64,000 nt of DNA from Methylomonas aurea (GTDB lineage: Bacteria > Pseudomonadota > Gammaproteobacteria > Methylococcales > Methylomonadaceae). The notes beneath the pieces were generated by a model that was given only the letters and a program-made list of their open reading frames with translations, had not been told where the DNA came from and did no database searches. The translations under genes and the position numbers were made by a program. The DNA lies in the NCBI RefSeq assembly GCF_024505045.1, contig NZ_JANIBM010000023.1, positions 1 to 64,000 of the forward strand, written 5' to 3'. Within the stretch, counting starts at the first letter, position 1, and every line of letters begins with the position of its first letter. Shown piece by piece: positions 28,201-37,115 of the stretch.

Positions 28201-30362
28201 ACGGCATCGTCTGGTGCAACATGCATTCGCGCAGCCATCCGGCGCAAATCGTCGAATATGCGCAAAAAGCCATCCAATGCGGCAAAAACTGCGGCGACCT
28301 GTACAACGCCGGCCTGTCCTACGGGCCGTTAATGTGGAATCTGCAAGTCCAAGGTAAAAATCTGCGCTTGGTCGAGGAAGCCGCCGAGGAATGCCTGCAG
28401 TTTTCCCGCAAAAACCAATTGTCGTTTTCGGTCGGCCTGGCCGAAGCGGTATTGGCCGGTTGGGTGACACCGTTGAAACCGGAACGGCCGGCAATCGACA
28501 TGCAGGCGACGCTGCGGCATTGGGCCGAAAACAATTACGTCGCTGCATCCGGCAGTTATTTCGTCTTGCTGGGTTTTGCCCAATATTATCTCGGCGACCA
28601 TGGCGCTGCGGCCAAGTCCTTGGCCGCAGTGGAACATTACCTGCACGGCCTGACCGACAACGTGTTGAAGCGGATGTGGTACGTGTTCCGCATCCTTAAC
28701 CGCTTGCGCCTACCGGAATATTTGGATTGGCCGGAAATCGACCGGGAGATCGCGCCGCTGCTGAACTCACTGGAAACCTGGGCTGCGCTGGGGCCGTTGC
28801 TGAAACCGTATTTGGCCCTGATTCATGCCGAAATCGCGCGATGCCAGCAGCAGTACCGCGAAGCCCGCAATTTATATCTGGACGCCATTGCTTTGGCTCT
28901 GGAATGCCAGTATGGCCTGTTAGCCGGCCATATCTACGAATCGTTGGCCGATTTGCTGGTCAATCAGCATTTGGGCGACGCCGAGCTTTACTACGGCGAA
29001 GCCCGCCGCCATTACCGGCTGTGCCGGGCCGATGCGTTGGGCAAGCGCTTGCAGGAACGCCACCCTTACGTCAGCCCGGAAACCGGCGCCCGCAGCATTC
29101 CCAAAACGGAGCCCGCCTCAGCCACGCTGCCGAACCTGGATATCAACTATCTGATGAAATCGGCGATGGCCTTGTCGGCCGAAACCGATCTGGCCCAACT
29201 AATGCAAAAAATTCTGGCCGTAGTGTTGGAAAGCTCCGCGGCCCAACACGCCTATTTGTTGATCGGCCAAAGCGAAGAATTGTACGTTGCCGCCGAACAG
29301 CATGCCGGCAAGAGGCGAGCGCTCGCTAAATCCCAATACAGCCTGAATCAGGCGCAGGGCGTCTGCCGGGCCATTGTCAATTATGTACATAGAACCAGGG
29401 AAAAAGTCGTGCTACGCGAAGCCGGCAGCGAAGGCGAGTTTCAAAACGCGCCGGAGGTCGTGGCTTACGGCTTGCGTTCGATTTTATGTCTGCCTGTGGT
29501 CAAGCAGACCCAGTTGATTGGCCTGCTCTATCTGGAAAACCGGCTGGCCGACGGCGTATTCACACCGGAAAAAATCCTGATGACGGAATTGCTAACCGCC
29601 CAGGCTGCGATCTCTTTGGAAAACGCCCGCCTGCTGGAACAGACCCGGCAGGCTTACAAGCAATTGCAGGAAAACCAGGAACACATGCTGCAGATGGAAA
29701 AGCTGTCCGCCTTAGGTACTTTGGTTGGCGGCGTGGCCCACGAAATCAACAATCCGCTGATGGGGCTGATGAATTTCGTCGAATTCGCGGCCGAGCGCAG
29801 CGACGATCCCAAATCAAAACAAATCTTGCAGCAGGCGATGAAGCAGATTCAACGGATCAAAAACATCGTCTCCAACATGCTGGTGTTCATGCACAACCAA
29901 ACCGCGCAAATCGGTAGTTGCTCGTTAGCGGAAGTCCTGGAACAGACCCTACTGCTGATCGGTGCGGAACTGCGCAAGGCTGGCGTGGAGGTGCGTACCG
30001 AATTGCCCGAGGGCTTGCCTAACATCGGTTGCAGCGCGGAAAGCTTGCAGCAGATATTGCTGAACCTGCTGATCAACGCCCGCGATGCGCTGGCGGGCTG
30101 CGAGCGGCCTACCATTGAAATCTCGGCGGCAATCTCGGAAAAAATGCTAGAGTTGACGGTAACCGACAATGGCCCCGGTATCAGCGACGAAGTGCAAAGC
30201 CGCATGTTCGATCCGTTCTTCACCACCAAACCTCCCGGCAAAGGTACCGGCTTGGGCTTATCGGTAACGCGGCGCCTGGTGCAGGACAACGGTGGCAGCA
30301 TTGCCGTGGAAAGTGGCATTGGCCTGGGTTGCCGCATCCGGTTAAAATTTCACCATTTTTAA
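25236..30362 (+). CDS. Giant hybrid: kinase-like, ATPase, helical repeats, GAF, histidine kinase
   Basis: 1708 residues in the order of the trifunctional Ser/Thr kinase, ATP-binding and sensor histidine kinase family. Residues about 15-275 are an STK-like fold with Lys49, but the catalytic loop reads HGGVKPNN (140-147) with Gly142 where HRD has Asp, and DFG is DFI (161-163). I therefore predict a pseudokinase. A P-loop ATPase follows, with GLSGIGKT (about 342-349) and Walker B VLFIDDLQW, then a long TPR-like helical region (about 700-1300), a GAF domain (about 1310-1470), a coiled linker, the H-box VAHEINNP (His near 1505) and an ATPase with DNGPGISD and GKGTGLGLS. No membrane segment is seen. 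It is first of three signalling genes and likely phosphorylates the receiver-KaiB protein encoded 31 bases downstream (inference). Confidence 0.9.
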   Translation: MIESAHTARLAGAPYLESYVLTEKLGESLQASVYKGYHKHVPEYPLVIKCLKLLSSWEDQSRHLRQKIERLKVLHDPRVSTPLALESDDGEQFIVQPWFNGQPLNHWAALRQAVPLRDFFALACALAEILQAVHDAGITHGGVKPNNILVHNGNLNLRLTDFITPLDIRDVSHFIYDPEFVRNTLAYTSPEQSGRINYRVDFSTDLYSLGIVFYELLTGRLPFFSNDPLELIHSHLAEEAVKVHDICPGVPRPLSEIVAKLTLKQPEKRYQSASGLLADLLRCQKEYAAGAAVGDFAIGQHDRSRRVIFISKMVGRQTESDLIRSEYEQVGRGEFRSVFISGLSGIGKTRLIQELQKPLVKNRGYFTSGKFDQYQKNIPYSSLIQALRNLIRTFLTESDTQLRHWRDKILEAVEHNGGVIIDAAPELEFIIGPQPEPAHLPPMEARHRFNNLFGRFLACLASAENPLVLFIDDLQWCDSASFDFLQNLFANHREHPFLFFIGAYRHNEVDNAHPLTKLIRNVGEQGGPLREIRLEALSDADCHEMVAYILDSPLAATAKLAEFIAHLTEGNPLFVSESLAWLYNEGLLSTDANRFWRWDMRRIRDSRMPANVVELFGAKVRKLPAETLRVLEHCACMGNRFSVEELALVMDLRIEPLFEALKPVLSSGLLLENKADLQFVHDRVQEAVLQHVDPAARPGIHWRIGNRLMRGIAVGGDLQCLDNLFTIAAHLNRGRPEILDKETAYWLADINFQAGNKALDALAGEAANEFFQKAHDYLPEDSWEAAYALTFRIYQRLAKTHLMCGRYESSEALLNRLIECAVSDLDKAEALAEQTTSLSSFGNFKQAIATANRGLAYFGKSIPEDADQARQRMLELMASIDRCGDVWQTILNMPFTEQRQSKIELAFYSELIPDLYMCGLVPQLYLSAAQSTLHCLEGGMDESVIYSFSIMGLNLGEQGRFEQAFKYQDLAHDLCAKYPNTFGATRGMNGIVWCNMHSRSHPAQIVEYAQKAIQCGKNCGDLYNAGLSYGPLMWNLQVQGKNLRLVEEAAEECLQFSRKNQLSFSVGLAEAVLAGWVTPLKPERPAIDMQATLRHWAENNYVAASGSYFVLLGFAQYYLGDHGAAAKSLAAVEHYLHGLTDNVLKRMWYVFRILNRLRLPEYLDWPEIDREIAPLLNSLETWAALGPLLKPYLALIHAEIARCQQQYREARNLYLDAIALALECQYGLLAGHIYESLADLLVNQHLGDAELYYGEARRHYRLCRADALGKRLQERHPYVSPETGARSIPKTEPASATLPNLDINYLMKSAMALSAETDLAQLMQKILAVVLESSAAQHAYLLIGQSEELYVAAEQHAGKRRALAKSQYSLNQAQGVCRAIVNYVHRTREKVVLREAGSEGEFQNAPEVVAYGLRSILCLPVVKQTQLIGLLYLENRLADGVFTPEKILMTELLTAQAAISLENARLLEQTRQAYKQLQENQEHMLQMEKLSALGTLVGGVAHEINNPLMGLMNFVEFAAERSDDPKSKQILQQAMKQIQRIKNIVSNMLVFMHNQTAQIGSCSLAEVLEQTLLLIGAELRKAGVEVRTELPEGLPNIGCSAESLQQILLNLLINARDALAGCERPTIEISAAISEKMLELTVTDNGPGISDEVQSRMFDPFFTTKPPGKGTGLGLSVTRRLVQDNGGSIAVESGIGLGCRIRLKFHHF

Positions 30363-30393
30363 TAGTAATATTTGAAATTAACGGACCTGAACA

Positions 30394-31095
30394 ATGGTAA
30401 ACAGCATTTTGGTGATAGACGACGATCCGGCGGTACGCGGCGCGTTCAAGCTGATTTTGGAAGACGAAGGTTACAGCGTACGCGAAGCCGAGAACGGCGA
30501 AGACGGCATAGCCATGGTCCAGACCGAACGTCCCGATCTGATTTTTCTGGACCTGCGCATGCCCGGTATCGACGGCGTGGAAACCTTGCGCCGACTCAAA
30601 GCGATTGACAATAGCCTGAACGTTTATATCGTCACCGCGTTCTCCGCGGAATTCATGGACCAGTTGAAGAACGCCCACGACGAAGGCCTGCAATTCGAAT
30701 TGGCGAGCAAGCCACTGTCGGCCACGCAAATCCGTAATATCGCGCAGGTAGTGCAAATTGCCAAGATTCATGAAGAACGCCGCGCCAACCACCACAAACT
30801 GGTCTTGACACTATACGTGGTGTCGCTGAATCCGGAAACCCGAAGACTAGTGGAGCAAATCACTGCGGTGTTGGCCGGTATTTACGAACCGGGCCACTGG
30901 GTTTTCGATGTAGTCGAGGTACTGGGCATGCCGGAAAAAGCGCTGGAGAAGGAAATCTTCGCGACGCCGATGCTGGTGCGCGACTTGCCGGAACCGGTAT
31001 TGAAGTTGCTCGGCGACCTGTCGCGAATGTCTTCGGTGATGGCGGCAATCACTACCCAAACTCAGGGCAGCGGCATCCAAGCCGTGATCATCTGA
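30394..31095 (+). CDS. Response regulator fused to a KaiB domain (REC-KaiB)
   Basis: 233 residues. The receiver domain (1-120) is complete: acidic pocket Asp9-Asp11, phospho-acceptor Asp53 in IFLDLRMPG, Thr81 and Lys106. Instead of a DNA-binding or enzymatic output, residues about 135-217 match KaiB: LVLTLYVVSLNPETRR at the start, VFDVVEVLGMPEKALEKEIFATPMLV, then LPEPVLKLLGDLS. KaiB is a thioredoxin-like, fold-switching protein of the cyanobacterial clock that binds KaiC and the sensor SasA. Outside cyanobacteria KaiB homologues are linked to stress and are poorly understood. No kaiC is in the window. The gene sits between a giant histidine kinase and a GGDEF-EAL protein. Confidence 0.88.
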   Translation: MVNSILVIDDDPAVRGAFKLILEDEGYSVREAENGEDGIAMVQTERPDLIFLDLRMPGIDGVETLRRLKAIDNSLNVYIVTAFSAEFMDQLKNAHDEGLQFELASKPLSATQIRNIAQVVQIAKIHEERRANHHKLVLTLYVVSLNPETRRLVEQITAVLAGIYEPGHWVFDVVEVLGMPEKALEKEIFATPMLVRDLPEPVLKLLGDLSRMSSVMAAITTQTQGSGIQAVII

Positions 31096-31149
31096 AGCCG
31101 GAACCTGGCCTAAACGATGCCGTAGACCCTCAAGCAACTGGAACTGATC

Positions 31150-33498
31150 TTGGACACCATCACCGACGGCGTGATGGTGGTCGACCCGCAAGGTATCGTA
31201 CTGTATTCCAACCAAGCCGCCGAACAACTGTTGGAACGCGGCCCGCTGATCGGCCACGTCCTGGCGATTCCGGCTTCCACCGACGAAACCGTTCACCAGG
31301 ATATTAATCTGATCCGGCCCAGCGGTATCGCTTGGGCCGAAATGCGCTCCGCCCCGCTGGAATGGGAAGCGGCGCCGGCTTTCGTGATTGCGCTACGCGA
31401 TATCACGGCGCGCAAACAAGCCGAACTCGCGCTGCAGGAAAGCGAATTGCTATTCCATACCTTGTCGAAAATCGCTCCGGTCGGCATTTTTCGCACGGAC
31501 GGGAGCGGCCATTGCGATTACGTCAACCAGCGCTGGTGCGAAATCACCGGCCTCAGCCATAGCCAATCGCACGGCGAGGGCTGGCTCGGCGGCTTGTACA
31601 TCGGCGACCGGGAACGGGTCAAGGCCGAATGGGCGGAGTGCGTGGCCAACGCCAAGCCTTTCACGCTGCAATACCGGTTTCAACATAGCGACGGCCATCT
31701 GCGCTGGGTTATCGGCCGGGCCGAGCCCGAATTGGACGAAGACGGGAATTTGCGGGGTTACGTCGGCACGATCACCGATATTTCGGAAATCAAAGCCAAC
31801 GAAGAATCGCTGGGTCAGGCCGCCGCGGTGTTCGAAAGCACCCGCGAAGGGGTCATGGTCACCGATGCCGACCGCCGCATTTTGATGGTCAACAAGGCAT
31901 TCACGACAATTACCGGCTACAGCGCGGAAGAGGTGATCGGCAACAGTCCGAGCCTGCTCAGTTCCGGCCGGCACGACAGTGAATTTTACCGGGAGATGTG
32001 GAGCAGCATCTCGGCCACCGACCATTGGCAAGGCGAAATCTGGAATCGGCGCAAGAACGGCGAAGTCTACCCGGAACTGCTCAGTATCAGTACCGTGCGC
32101 GACGGCGACGGCACTGTCTGCCACTATGTCGGCGTGTTTGCCGACATTACCAAACTGAAGGATTCGGAAATGGAGCTCGAATTTCTGGCCCACCACGATC
32201 CGCTGACAAAATTGCCGAACCGGATGCTGTTTCTGTCCCGGCTGCAACATATCATCGAGAAAGCCCGGCGCCAGTCAACGCAAATGGCGGTATTGATGCT
32301 GGATCTCGACCGTTTCAAGGACGTCAACGACAGCTTCGGCCATCTGGCTGGCGATGAATTATTGCAAATGGTCGCCAAGCGCCTGACTGCTCGCCTACGC
32401 AGTTCGGATACCGTGTGCCGCTTGGGCGGCGACGAATTTGTCGTGTTGCTGGAGGAAATCGGCCACCCGGAAACGGCAGCCCACGTCGCAACGCAAATTA
32501 TCAAGACCTTGAGCCAGACCTGGCGCCTGCCCAGCGGCAACGAAGTGCGCATCGGCGTCAGCGTCGGCATTTCGACGTATCCGAAACACGGTAGCAACCC
32601 GGACGAATTGATCCAGCATGCAGATACCGCGCTATATCAGGCGAAGAACGAAGGCCGCAACCGTTTCAAATATTTTTCCGAAGAATTGACGCGGGCGGCC
32701 CGCGAACGCATCGATATCGAGATTCGTCTGCGCCAAGCCATCGAACAGGGAGAACTGCGGGTATTCTTCCAGCCACAAGTCCATGTCGAAACCGGCGAAA
32801 TTCTGGCTGCCGAAGCGCTGGTACGTTGGCATACGGCGAGCGGAGAAACGATTCCGCCGACCCGCTTCATCCCAATCGCCGAGGAAACCGGTCTGATCAC
32901 CGCGATCGGCAATTGGGTGCTGCGCGAAACCTGCCGCCAGGGCCGGGAGTGGCTGGATGGCGGTTTGCCGCCGTTACGGCTGGCGGTCAACCTTTCGCCG
33001 CAACAGTTCCTGCACAGCGATATCCGGGCCGAGGTGACCAAAACCTTGCGCGAAACCGGCTTCCCGGCCCGACTGCTGGAACTGGAATTGACCGAAAGCG
33101 CGTTGATGAAACGGGAAAAGGAGGCGATTCAGATCCTGCACAACTTGCACGATTTGGGCGTACACCTGGCGATCGACGACTTCGGCACCGGTTATTCGTC
33201 GCTGGCCTATCTGAAATTGTTACCGCTGGATGTGCTGAAGATCGACCGAAGCTTTATCGAGGATATCCCGCACCATACCGACGACATGGAAATCACGGCG
33301 ACGATCATCGCCATGGCCAAAACCCTGCGTATGCGCGTGATTGCCGAGGGCGTCGAAACTGCGGAACAACTGGCTTTTCTGAAAACCCGCCAATGCGATT
33401 TGTACCAGGGCTTTTTGACCAGCGCACCGTTATGCCCAGAGGAATTTTCGGTATTTTTGGCGGCGTACCGCCGGGAGCGGTTGGGGACGGTTTCGTAA
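31150..33498 (+). CDS. PAS-PAS-PAS-GGDEF-EAL c-di-GMP turnover protein with damaged start
   Basis: 782 residues from a TTG at 31150. There are three PAS domains (about 1-90, 100-220, 225-345), a GGDEF domain with intact RLGGDEF and an RxxD inhibitory site five residues before it (RSSD), and an EAL domain with [34 protein letters not shown] and YQGFL. Both synthesis and hydrolysis motifs look intact. The start is odd. An ATG at 31117, 22 bases after the REC-KaiB stop, is in frame, but its third codon is TAG (31123-31125). The codons after it would extend the first PAS helix naturally (TLKQLELIL). Translation may reinitiate at CTG 31138 or 31144 or TTG 31150, or the TAG may be a mutation or sequence error. 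Confidence 0.88.
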   Translation: MDTITDGVMVVDPQGIVLYSNQAAEQLLERGPLIGHVLAIPASTDETVHQDINLIRPSGIAWAEMRSAPLEWEAAPAFVIALRDITARKQAELALQESELLFHTLSKIAPVGIFRTDGSGHCDYVNQRWCEITGLSHSQSHGEGWLGGLYIGDRERVKAEWAECVANAKPFTLQYRFQHSDGHLRWVIGRAEPELDEDGNLRGYVGTITDISEIKANEESLGQAAAVFESTREGVMVTDADRRILMVNKAFTTITGYSAEEVIGNSPSLLSSGRHDSEFYREMWSSISATDHWQGEIWNRRKNGEVYPELLSISTVRDGDGTVCHYVGVFADITKLKDSEMELEFLAHHDPLTKLPNRMLFLSRLQHIIEKARRQSTQMAVLMLDLDRFKDVNDSFGHLAGDELLQMVAKRLTARLRSSDTVCRLGGDEFVVLLEEIGHPETAAHVATQIIKTLSQTWRLPSGNEVRIGVSVGISTYPKHGSNPDELIQHADTALYQAKNEGRNRFKYFSEELTRAARERIDIEIRLRQAIEQGELRVFFQPQVHVETGEILAAEALVRWHTASGETIPPTRFIPIAEETGLITAIGNWVLRETCRQGREWLDGGLPPLRLAVNLSPQQFLHSDIRAEVTKTLRETGFPARLLELELTESALMKREKEAIQILHNLHDLGVHLAIDDFGTGYSSLAYLKLLPLDVLKIDRSFIEDIPHHTDDMEITATIIAMAKTLRMRVIAEGVETAEQLAFLKTRQCDLYQGFLTSAPLCPEEFSVFLAAYRRERLGTVS

Positions 33499-33567
33499 TC
33501 GGCCGCCAAGCGCAAGGCCGATTAAAATGGCCGCCATCCCGGTTTTAGCCAAACCGCGGAAAAAAGT

Positions 33568-33573
33568 TATAAT
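33568..33573 (+). promoter_or_regulatory. -10 element before rpe
   Basis: A perfect TATAAT lies 34 bases before the rpe ATG. The best -35 candidates (TTTTAG or TTAGCC around 33543-33550) are poor, so this may be an activator-dependent or weak promoter. Confidence 0.45.
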
Positions 33574-33607
33574 GCGGCTTTTTAACCCGACCCATAAGGA
33601 TCAAAAG

Positions 33608-34279
33608 ATGGCCGACAATCTGATTGCACCTTCCATTCTTTCCGCAGACTTCGCGCGCTTGGGCGAAGAAGTCGTCAATGTTTTAAATGCCGGTGCGGAT
33701 ATCGTGCATTTCGATGTGATGGACAACCATTTTGTGCCTAATTTGACTATCGGTCCTCTGGTCTGCGAAGCGTTGCGCAAGCACGGCGTCACCGCACCGA
33801 TCGACGTCCATTTGATGATCGAACCGGTCGACCGCATCATTCCGGATTTCGCCAAAGCCGGCGCCAGTTACATCACCTTCCATCCCGAAGCCTCGCGCCA
33901 CATCGACCGCAGCCTGCAAATGATCCGCGACCACGGCTGCAAATCCGGCCTAGTGTTCAACCCGGCCACGCCGTTGTCGTTCCTGGACCACGTACTGGAC
34001 AAATGCGACATGATCCTGTTGATGTCGGTCAATCCCGGCTTCGGCGGCCAATCCTTCATTCCTTCGGCGCTGGACAAACTGCGCCAGGTCAGAAAAATCA
34101 TCGACGACAGCGGCTTCGATATCCGCCTGGAAATCGACGGCGGCGTCAAAGTGGACAACATTCGCGAGATTAAAGAAGCCGGTGCCGACACCTTCGTTGC
34201 CGGTTCGGCGATTTTCGGCAAACCGGACTACAAAGCCGTCATCGACGAAATGCGCGCGGAGTTGGCTAAAGCCAAATAA
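33608..34279 (+). CDS. rpe: Ribulose-phosphate 3-epimerase
   Basis: Interconverts ribulose 5-phosphate and xylulose 5-phosphate in the pentose phosphate and RuMP pathways. 223 residues from the ATG at 33608, with AAGGA eight bases upstream; the frame is open from 33527. Motifs: [32 protein letters not shown] with metal-binding His and Asp, [18 protein letters not shown] and the second catalytic Asp in EIDGGVK, then FVAGSAIFG for phosphate. It lies apart from the zwf-eda cluster and appears to be transcribed alone. Confidence 0.96.
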   Translation: MADNLIAPSILSADFARLGEEVVNVLNAGADIVHFDVMDNHFVPNLTIGPLVCEALRKHGVTAPIDVHLMIEPVDRIIPDFAKAGASYITFHPEASRHIDRSLQMIRDHGCKSGLVFNPATPLSFLDHVLDKCDMILLMSVNPGFGGQSFIPSALDKLRQVRKIIDDSGFDIRLEIDGGVKVDNIREIKEAGADTFVAGSAIFGKPDYKAVIDEMRAELAKAK

Positions 34280-34294
34280 TCTAGCCTGATAAAC

Positions 34295-34323
34295 AGCCGC
34301 TCCGGAAATCCTCTGCAGCGGCT
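34295..34323 (+). terminator. Weak hairpin after rpe
   Basis: AGCCGCT (34295-34301) pairs with AGCGGCT (34317-34323) across a 15-base loop, 16 bases past the rpe stop. There is no T run. Between here and grxD (34539) I see no gene; a TAGAAT at 34503-34508 may serve as a -10 for grxD. Confidence 0.35.
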
Positions 34324-34538
34324 AAACCATCACCCGCCCCACACCGGCCGGCCTAGCCGGCAAAATTAGGACTTTGTAGCGCCATGGATGCGACCCGCTT
34401 CGCCGACCCAACCTATCCAACGTAACGCGGCCGAGTTTCCTGACCGATTTACAAACCCGGTGTTGCGGCGAAGTTAAACTTCTAATCCGCAATAGCGATT
34501 GATAGAATCCGAATACCGTTTAGCAACCGAGACCAACC

Positions 34539-34859
34539 ATGAGCGTTATTGAAAAAATTCAAAACCAGTTATCCGAAAACCGCGTGATGTTGTACATGAA
34601 AGGTACTCCGGAATTTCCGCAATGCGGTTTTTCCAGCCGGGTGGTGCAAATATTGGAGGCGTGCAACGCCGAGTATAGCCATTTCAATATTTTCGAAGAT
34701 CAAGAGTTGCGCGAAGCATTGAAGGAATATTCGAACTGGCCGACTTATCCGCAGTTGTATATCGACGGCCAACTGATCGGCGGTTGCGACATCGTCACCG
34801 ATCTGTACAGTAAAGGCGAGTTGGCAGCGATGTTAGCCGCCGCTGGCGCAACCGAGTAA
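34539..34859 (+). CDS. grxD: Monothiol glutaredoxin, Grx4 type
   Basis: 106 residues. The CGFS active site (QCGFSSRVV, Cys near residue 29) and the glutathione-binding motifs WPTYPQLYIDG and GGCDIVTDLY define the monothiol Grx4 class, which carries and delivers [2Fe-2S] clusters, often with BolA. The start MSVIEKIQNQLSENRVMLYMKGTPEFP is canonical. It stands alone between rpe and a strong terminator. The ribosome binding site is GAGAC, modest. Confidence 0.95.
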   Translation: MSVIEKIQNQLSENRVMLYMKGTPEFPQCGFSSRVVQILEACNAEYSHFNIFEDQELREALKEYSNWPTYPQLYIDGQLIGGCDIVTDLYSKGELAAMLAAAGATE

Positions 34860-34876
34860 ACCGTCCGCAAACATAA

Positions 34877-34905
34877 AACCCCGCTCGGCTTGCGCTTGCG
34901 GGGTT
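34877..34905. terminator. Bidirectional terminator between grxD and the TPR gene
   Basis: AACCCCGC (34877-34884) pairs with GCGGGGTT (34898-34905) around a 13-base loop, in the gap between convergent genes. The T tracts on either side are short, but the stem is strong. Confidence 0.7.
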
Positions 34906-34932
34906 AAACCGGACGATCCGGGGATAATAGGA

Positions 34933-35640
34933 TTATTTCGCGTAATAATCGAAGTCTTCTTTTTTTTCCAACTTGAAGCGCGGTTCGACGTCGATCGTTT
35001 GGTCTTTCATCTCCTCTTCGGCTGCCGGCTCAGGCTGCTTGTGCAATTCCTCCAGAAAATCCTTGAACCACTGGCTGCCGATCACCGCCGCCATGTCCGG
35101 ATCCTGCAAAATGTTCTGCTCATCCGGCAAACTGCCAAACTCGCGCGCGGTTTGCAGCGCTTTCAGACAAGCGTCCTGATCTCCCCGTAACGCATGAATA
35201 CAGGCTAAATTGTAGGCTGCACTGCCTTTTTGAATCGCTCCGGCTTTTTCGAAAAAATCCTCGGCGAATTTGTATAACTCGGGTTTTGCCGAATCCGGAC
35301 TGATGCGGGCCAGTTCCATGAAGGCAACGCCGCCGTCGATCGCAGCACCCAAGTAGCTCGGCGCGGTCAACAGGCAGAACGAAAATTTGGAAATTGCGTC
35401 TTCGTATATTTCGATAGCTTGTTGCGCTTCCCGACCTCGAGCTTCGTGCAATAACGCAAATCCCCAATGGTATAGCGCTTCGGACACAATCAAATGGTCG
35501 GCGATCACACTGGCGAAACCTTGATAGGCGCCTTTATACAGTTGCTCGGCCTTGCTGCCGTCGCTTTTGCGGGCCTGAGCGACTTGTTTGATGGCGGCAT
35601 CCAAGGTCGAACGCTTCTTAAATGAACTCAACAACGACAT
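34933..35640 (-). CDS. TPR-like helical repeat protein, unknown function
   Basis: 235 residues, all predicted helical, with TPR-like units such as AEQLYKGAYQGFASVIADH, ALYHWGFALLHEARG, and GSAAYNLACIHALRGDQDACLKALQTA. The C terminus is acidic and charged (about 200-235) and may be disordered. No signal peptide or membrane segment. It is divergent from the DUF2288 gene (87 bases). TPR folds bind other proteins; the partner is not indicated by context. Confidence 0.75.
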   Translation of the reverse strand: MSLLSSFKKRSTLDAAIKQVAQARKSDGSKAEQLYKGAYQGFASVIADHLIVSEALYHWGFALLHEARGREAQQAIEIYEDAISKFSFCLLTAPSYLGAAIDGGVAFMELARISPDSAKPELYKFAEDFFEKAGAIQKGSAAYNLACIHALRGDQDACLKALQTAREFGSLPDEQNILQDPDMAAVIGSQWFKDFLEELHKQPEPAAEEEMKDQTIDVEPRFKLEKKEDFDYYAK

Positions 35641-35727
35641 GAAGATTCCTCACTTCTGTTTTACAAACCGGGTTGCGATAAAATAGCGCAGCATACTACA
35701 ACATCCCGCCACAACCGGAAAAGGTAA

Positions 35728-36033
35728 ATGAGCGAAACTATCGCCGAGCTGGAAAAAGCCAAGATGAATCTGGAAACGTCAACGATTCCTTGGTCGGAAT
35801 TACAGCGTTTTTTTGCGGCCGGCCTGGCGATTGCCGTTGCCGACGAATTGGATTTGATCGAGGTCGCCAGCCAATTTGCATCGGATAACAAAATCCAGGT
35901 CGAGGCTTGGCTCAAAGCCGGACAAGTTGGCCACGTTTCCGACGCCCAGGCTTCCACCTGGATCGCCGCCGACAGCTCGGTCTGGGCCGTGGTGGTTAAA
36001 CCTTGGGTGCTGGTACAAAATTACCGGAGCTGA
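35728..36033 (+). CDS. DUF2288 family protein
   Basis: 101 residues. PWSELQRFFAAGLAIAVADELDLIEVA and the ending DSSVWAVVVKPWVLVQ are characteristic of DUF2288, a small soluble family of Gammaproteobacteria and cyanobacteria without assigned function. The upstream GGAAAAGG near 35717-35724 gives a fair ribosome binding site. Confidence 0.8.
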   Translation: MSETIAELEKAKMNLETSTIPWSELQRFFAAGLAIAVADELDLIEVASQFASDNKIQVEAWLKAGQVGHVSDAQASTWIAADSSVWAVVVKPWVLVQNYRS

Positions 36034-36084
36034 TAGCTTCGGGGAAGGCCAAGGCCCACCGGCAACGCCGGCGGACCGATAAAA

Positions 36085-36729
36085 TCACTCTATCCCGTAA
36101 TGGCGGCGCAACCAGTAATCGGCGCTGACGAAACGGCCACCACCTAAGAAAAACAAAGCCAGCAGCATCACGAAATAGGTCGCGGCAAATTCAATCCCGT
36201 TATTCAAAATCACCAACGCCCCGTTTTCGGTGATCCATTCGTAATCGCCTTGCGCCTGCAAAATCTCCTTGGCTCGCTCCAGACGCTCGATGGCGCCGGT
36301 AGTCCGGTCGGTGGCGAAAATTCCGCTGCCGGTGGCGATGGCCAGCCAACCGTTTTGCAGATGCGCCGAGACTGCAGCCACCACCATGATCACCATTAAT
36401 GGCAGACAGATCGGCCGGGTAGCGAAACCGAACAACAGGCACAAAGCGCCGACCAGCTCGAACAACGCCACCAAAAACACCAGCACGTAAGGTGCCGGCA
36501 GTCCCAGCCCCCATTCCGCGTTGCCGAACCACTCCGCCGTATCGGAAAAACTGGCGAATTTTTTGGTGCCCGCCATCCAGAACACCGGCGCCAGATACAG
36601 GCGGATCAACAACGGCGCCAGAAAATCCAAAGTCCCGGCTTTGTCGCAGAAGCGGCTGGACAGCCGCATCGCATCCGGTATATTGCCGATCAGTGTCCCA
36701 ATTACAGTATTCAACGGCGTAATATTCAT
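36085..36729 (-). CDS. DoxX family inner-membrane protein
   Basis: 214 residues from the ATG at 36729, which has GGAGG seven bases upstream; a TTG two codons earlier is less likely. Four hydrophobic segments are visible. DoxX hallmarks are LLIRLYLAPVFWMAGTKKFASF, and the second pair begins YVLVFLVALFELVGALCLLFGFATR. A roughly 50-residue insertion with charged residues (ERLERAKEILQAQGDYEWITENGA) separates helices 3 and 4. Such proteins are often linked to sulfur or redox metabolism in the membrane, but the function here is unknown. Divergent from the cupin gene. Confidence 0.83.
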   Translation of the reverse strand: MNITPLNTVIGTLIGNIPDAMRLSSRFCDKAGTLDFLAPLLIRLYLAPVFWMAGTKKFASFSDTAEWFGNAEWGLGLPAPYVLVFLVALFELVGALCLLFGFATRPICLPLMVIMVVAAVSAHLQNGWLAIATGSGIFATDRTTGAIERLERAKEILQAQGDYEWITENGALVILNNGIEFAATYFVMLLALFFLGGGRFVSADYWLRRHYGIE

Positions 36730-36767
36730 TAGCAACCTCCCCCAAGTTTTTATTATTAATCTGCCAT

Positions 36768-37115
36768 ATGCACATCAGCAGTTCGTCTATTTTTACAGGC
36801 ATTCCAGTTCAGTTGCCAAATGAATTTTGCCAAACCTTGCTCGCCGCGCCCAATCTGCGCATCGAGCGCATTGTCTCGCGCGGACATTTCACTGAAAAAG
36901 ACGCCTGGTACGACCAAGCCTGGGACGAATGGGTGATGGTATTGCAAGGCGCTGCGCGGCTGACTTTTAAAACCGCGCCGGCGTTGGAGATGGTTGCCGG
37001 AGACTATGCGCTGATTCCGGCGCATTGCCTGCACCGGGTCGAGTGGACCAGCCCGGACCAGGATACGGTCTGGCTGGCTATCCACATCGGCGCTGCCGCT
37101 GCTAACGGGGCTTAG
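36768..37115 (+). CDS. Small cupin-fold protein
   Basis: 115 residues. The cupin core is [19 protein letters not shown] (first motif with a Glu) and [21 protein letters not shown] (second motif with a His). The first motif lacks the usual paired His residues, so metal binding is uncertain. Its last 14 bases overlap the 3' end of the convergent rhlE gene. Unknown substrate. Confidence 0.78.
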   Translation: MHISSSSIFTGIPVQLPNEFCQTLLAAPNLRIERIVSRGHFTEKDAWYDQAWDEWVMVLQGAARLTFKTAPALEMVAGDYALIPAHCLHRVEWTSPDQDTVWLAIHIGAAAANGA

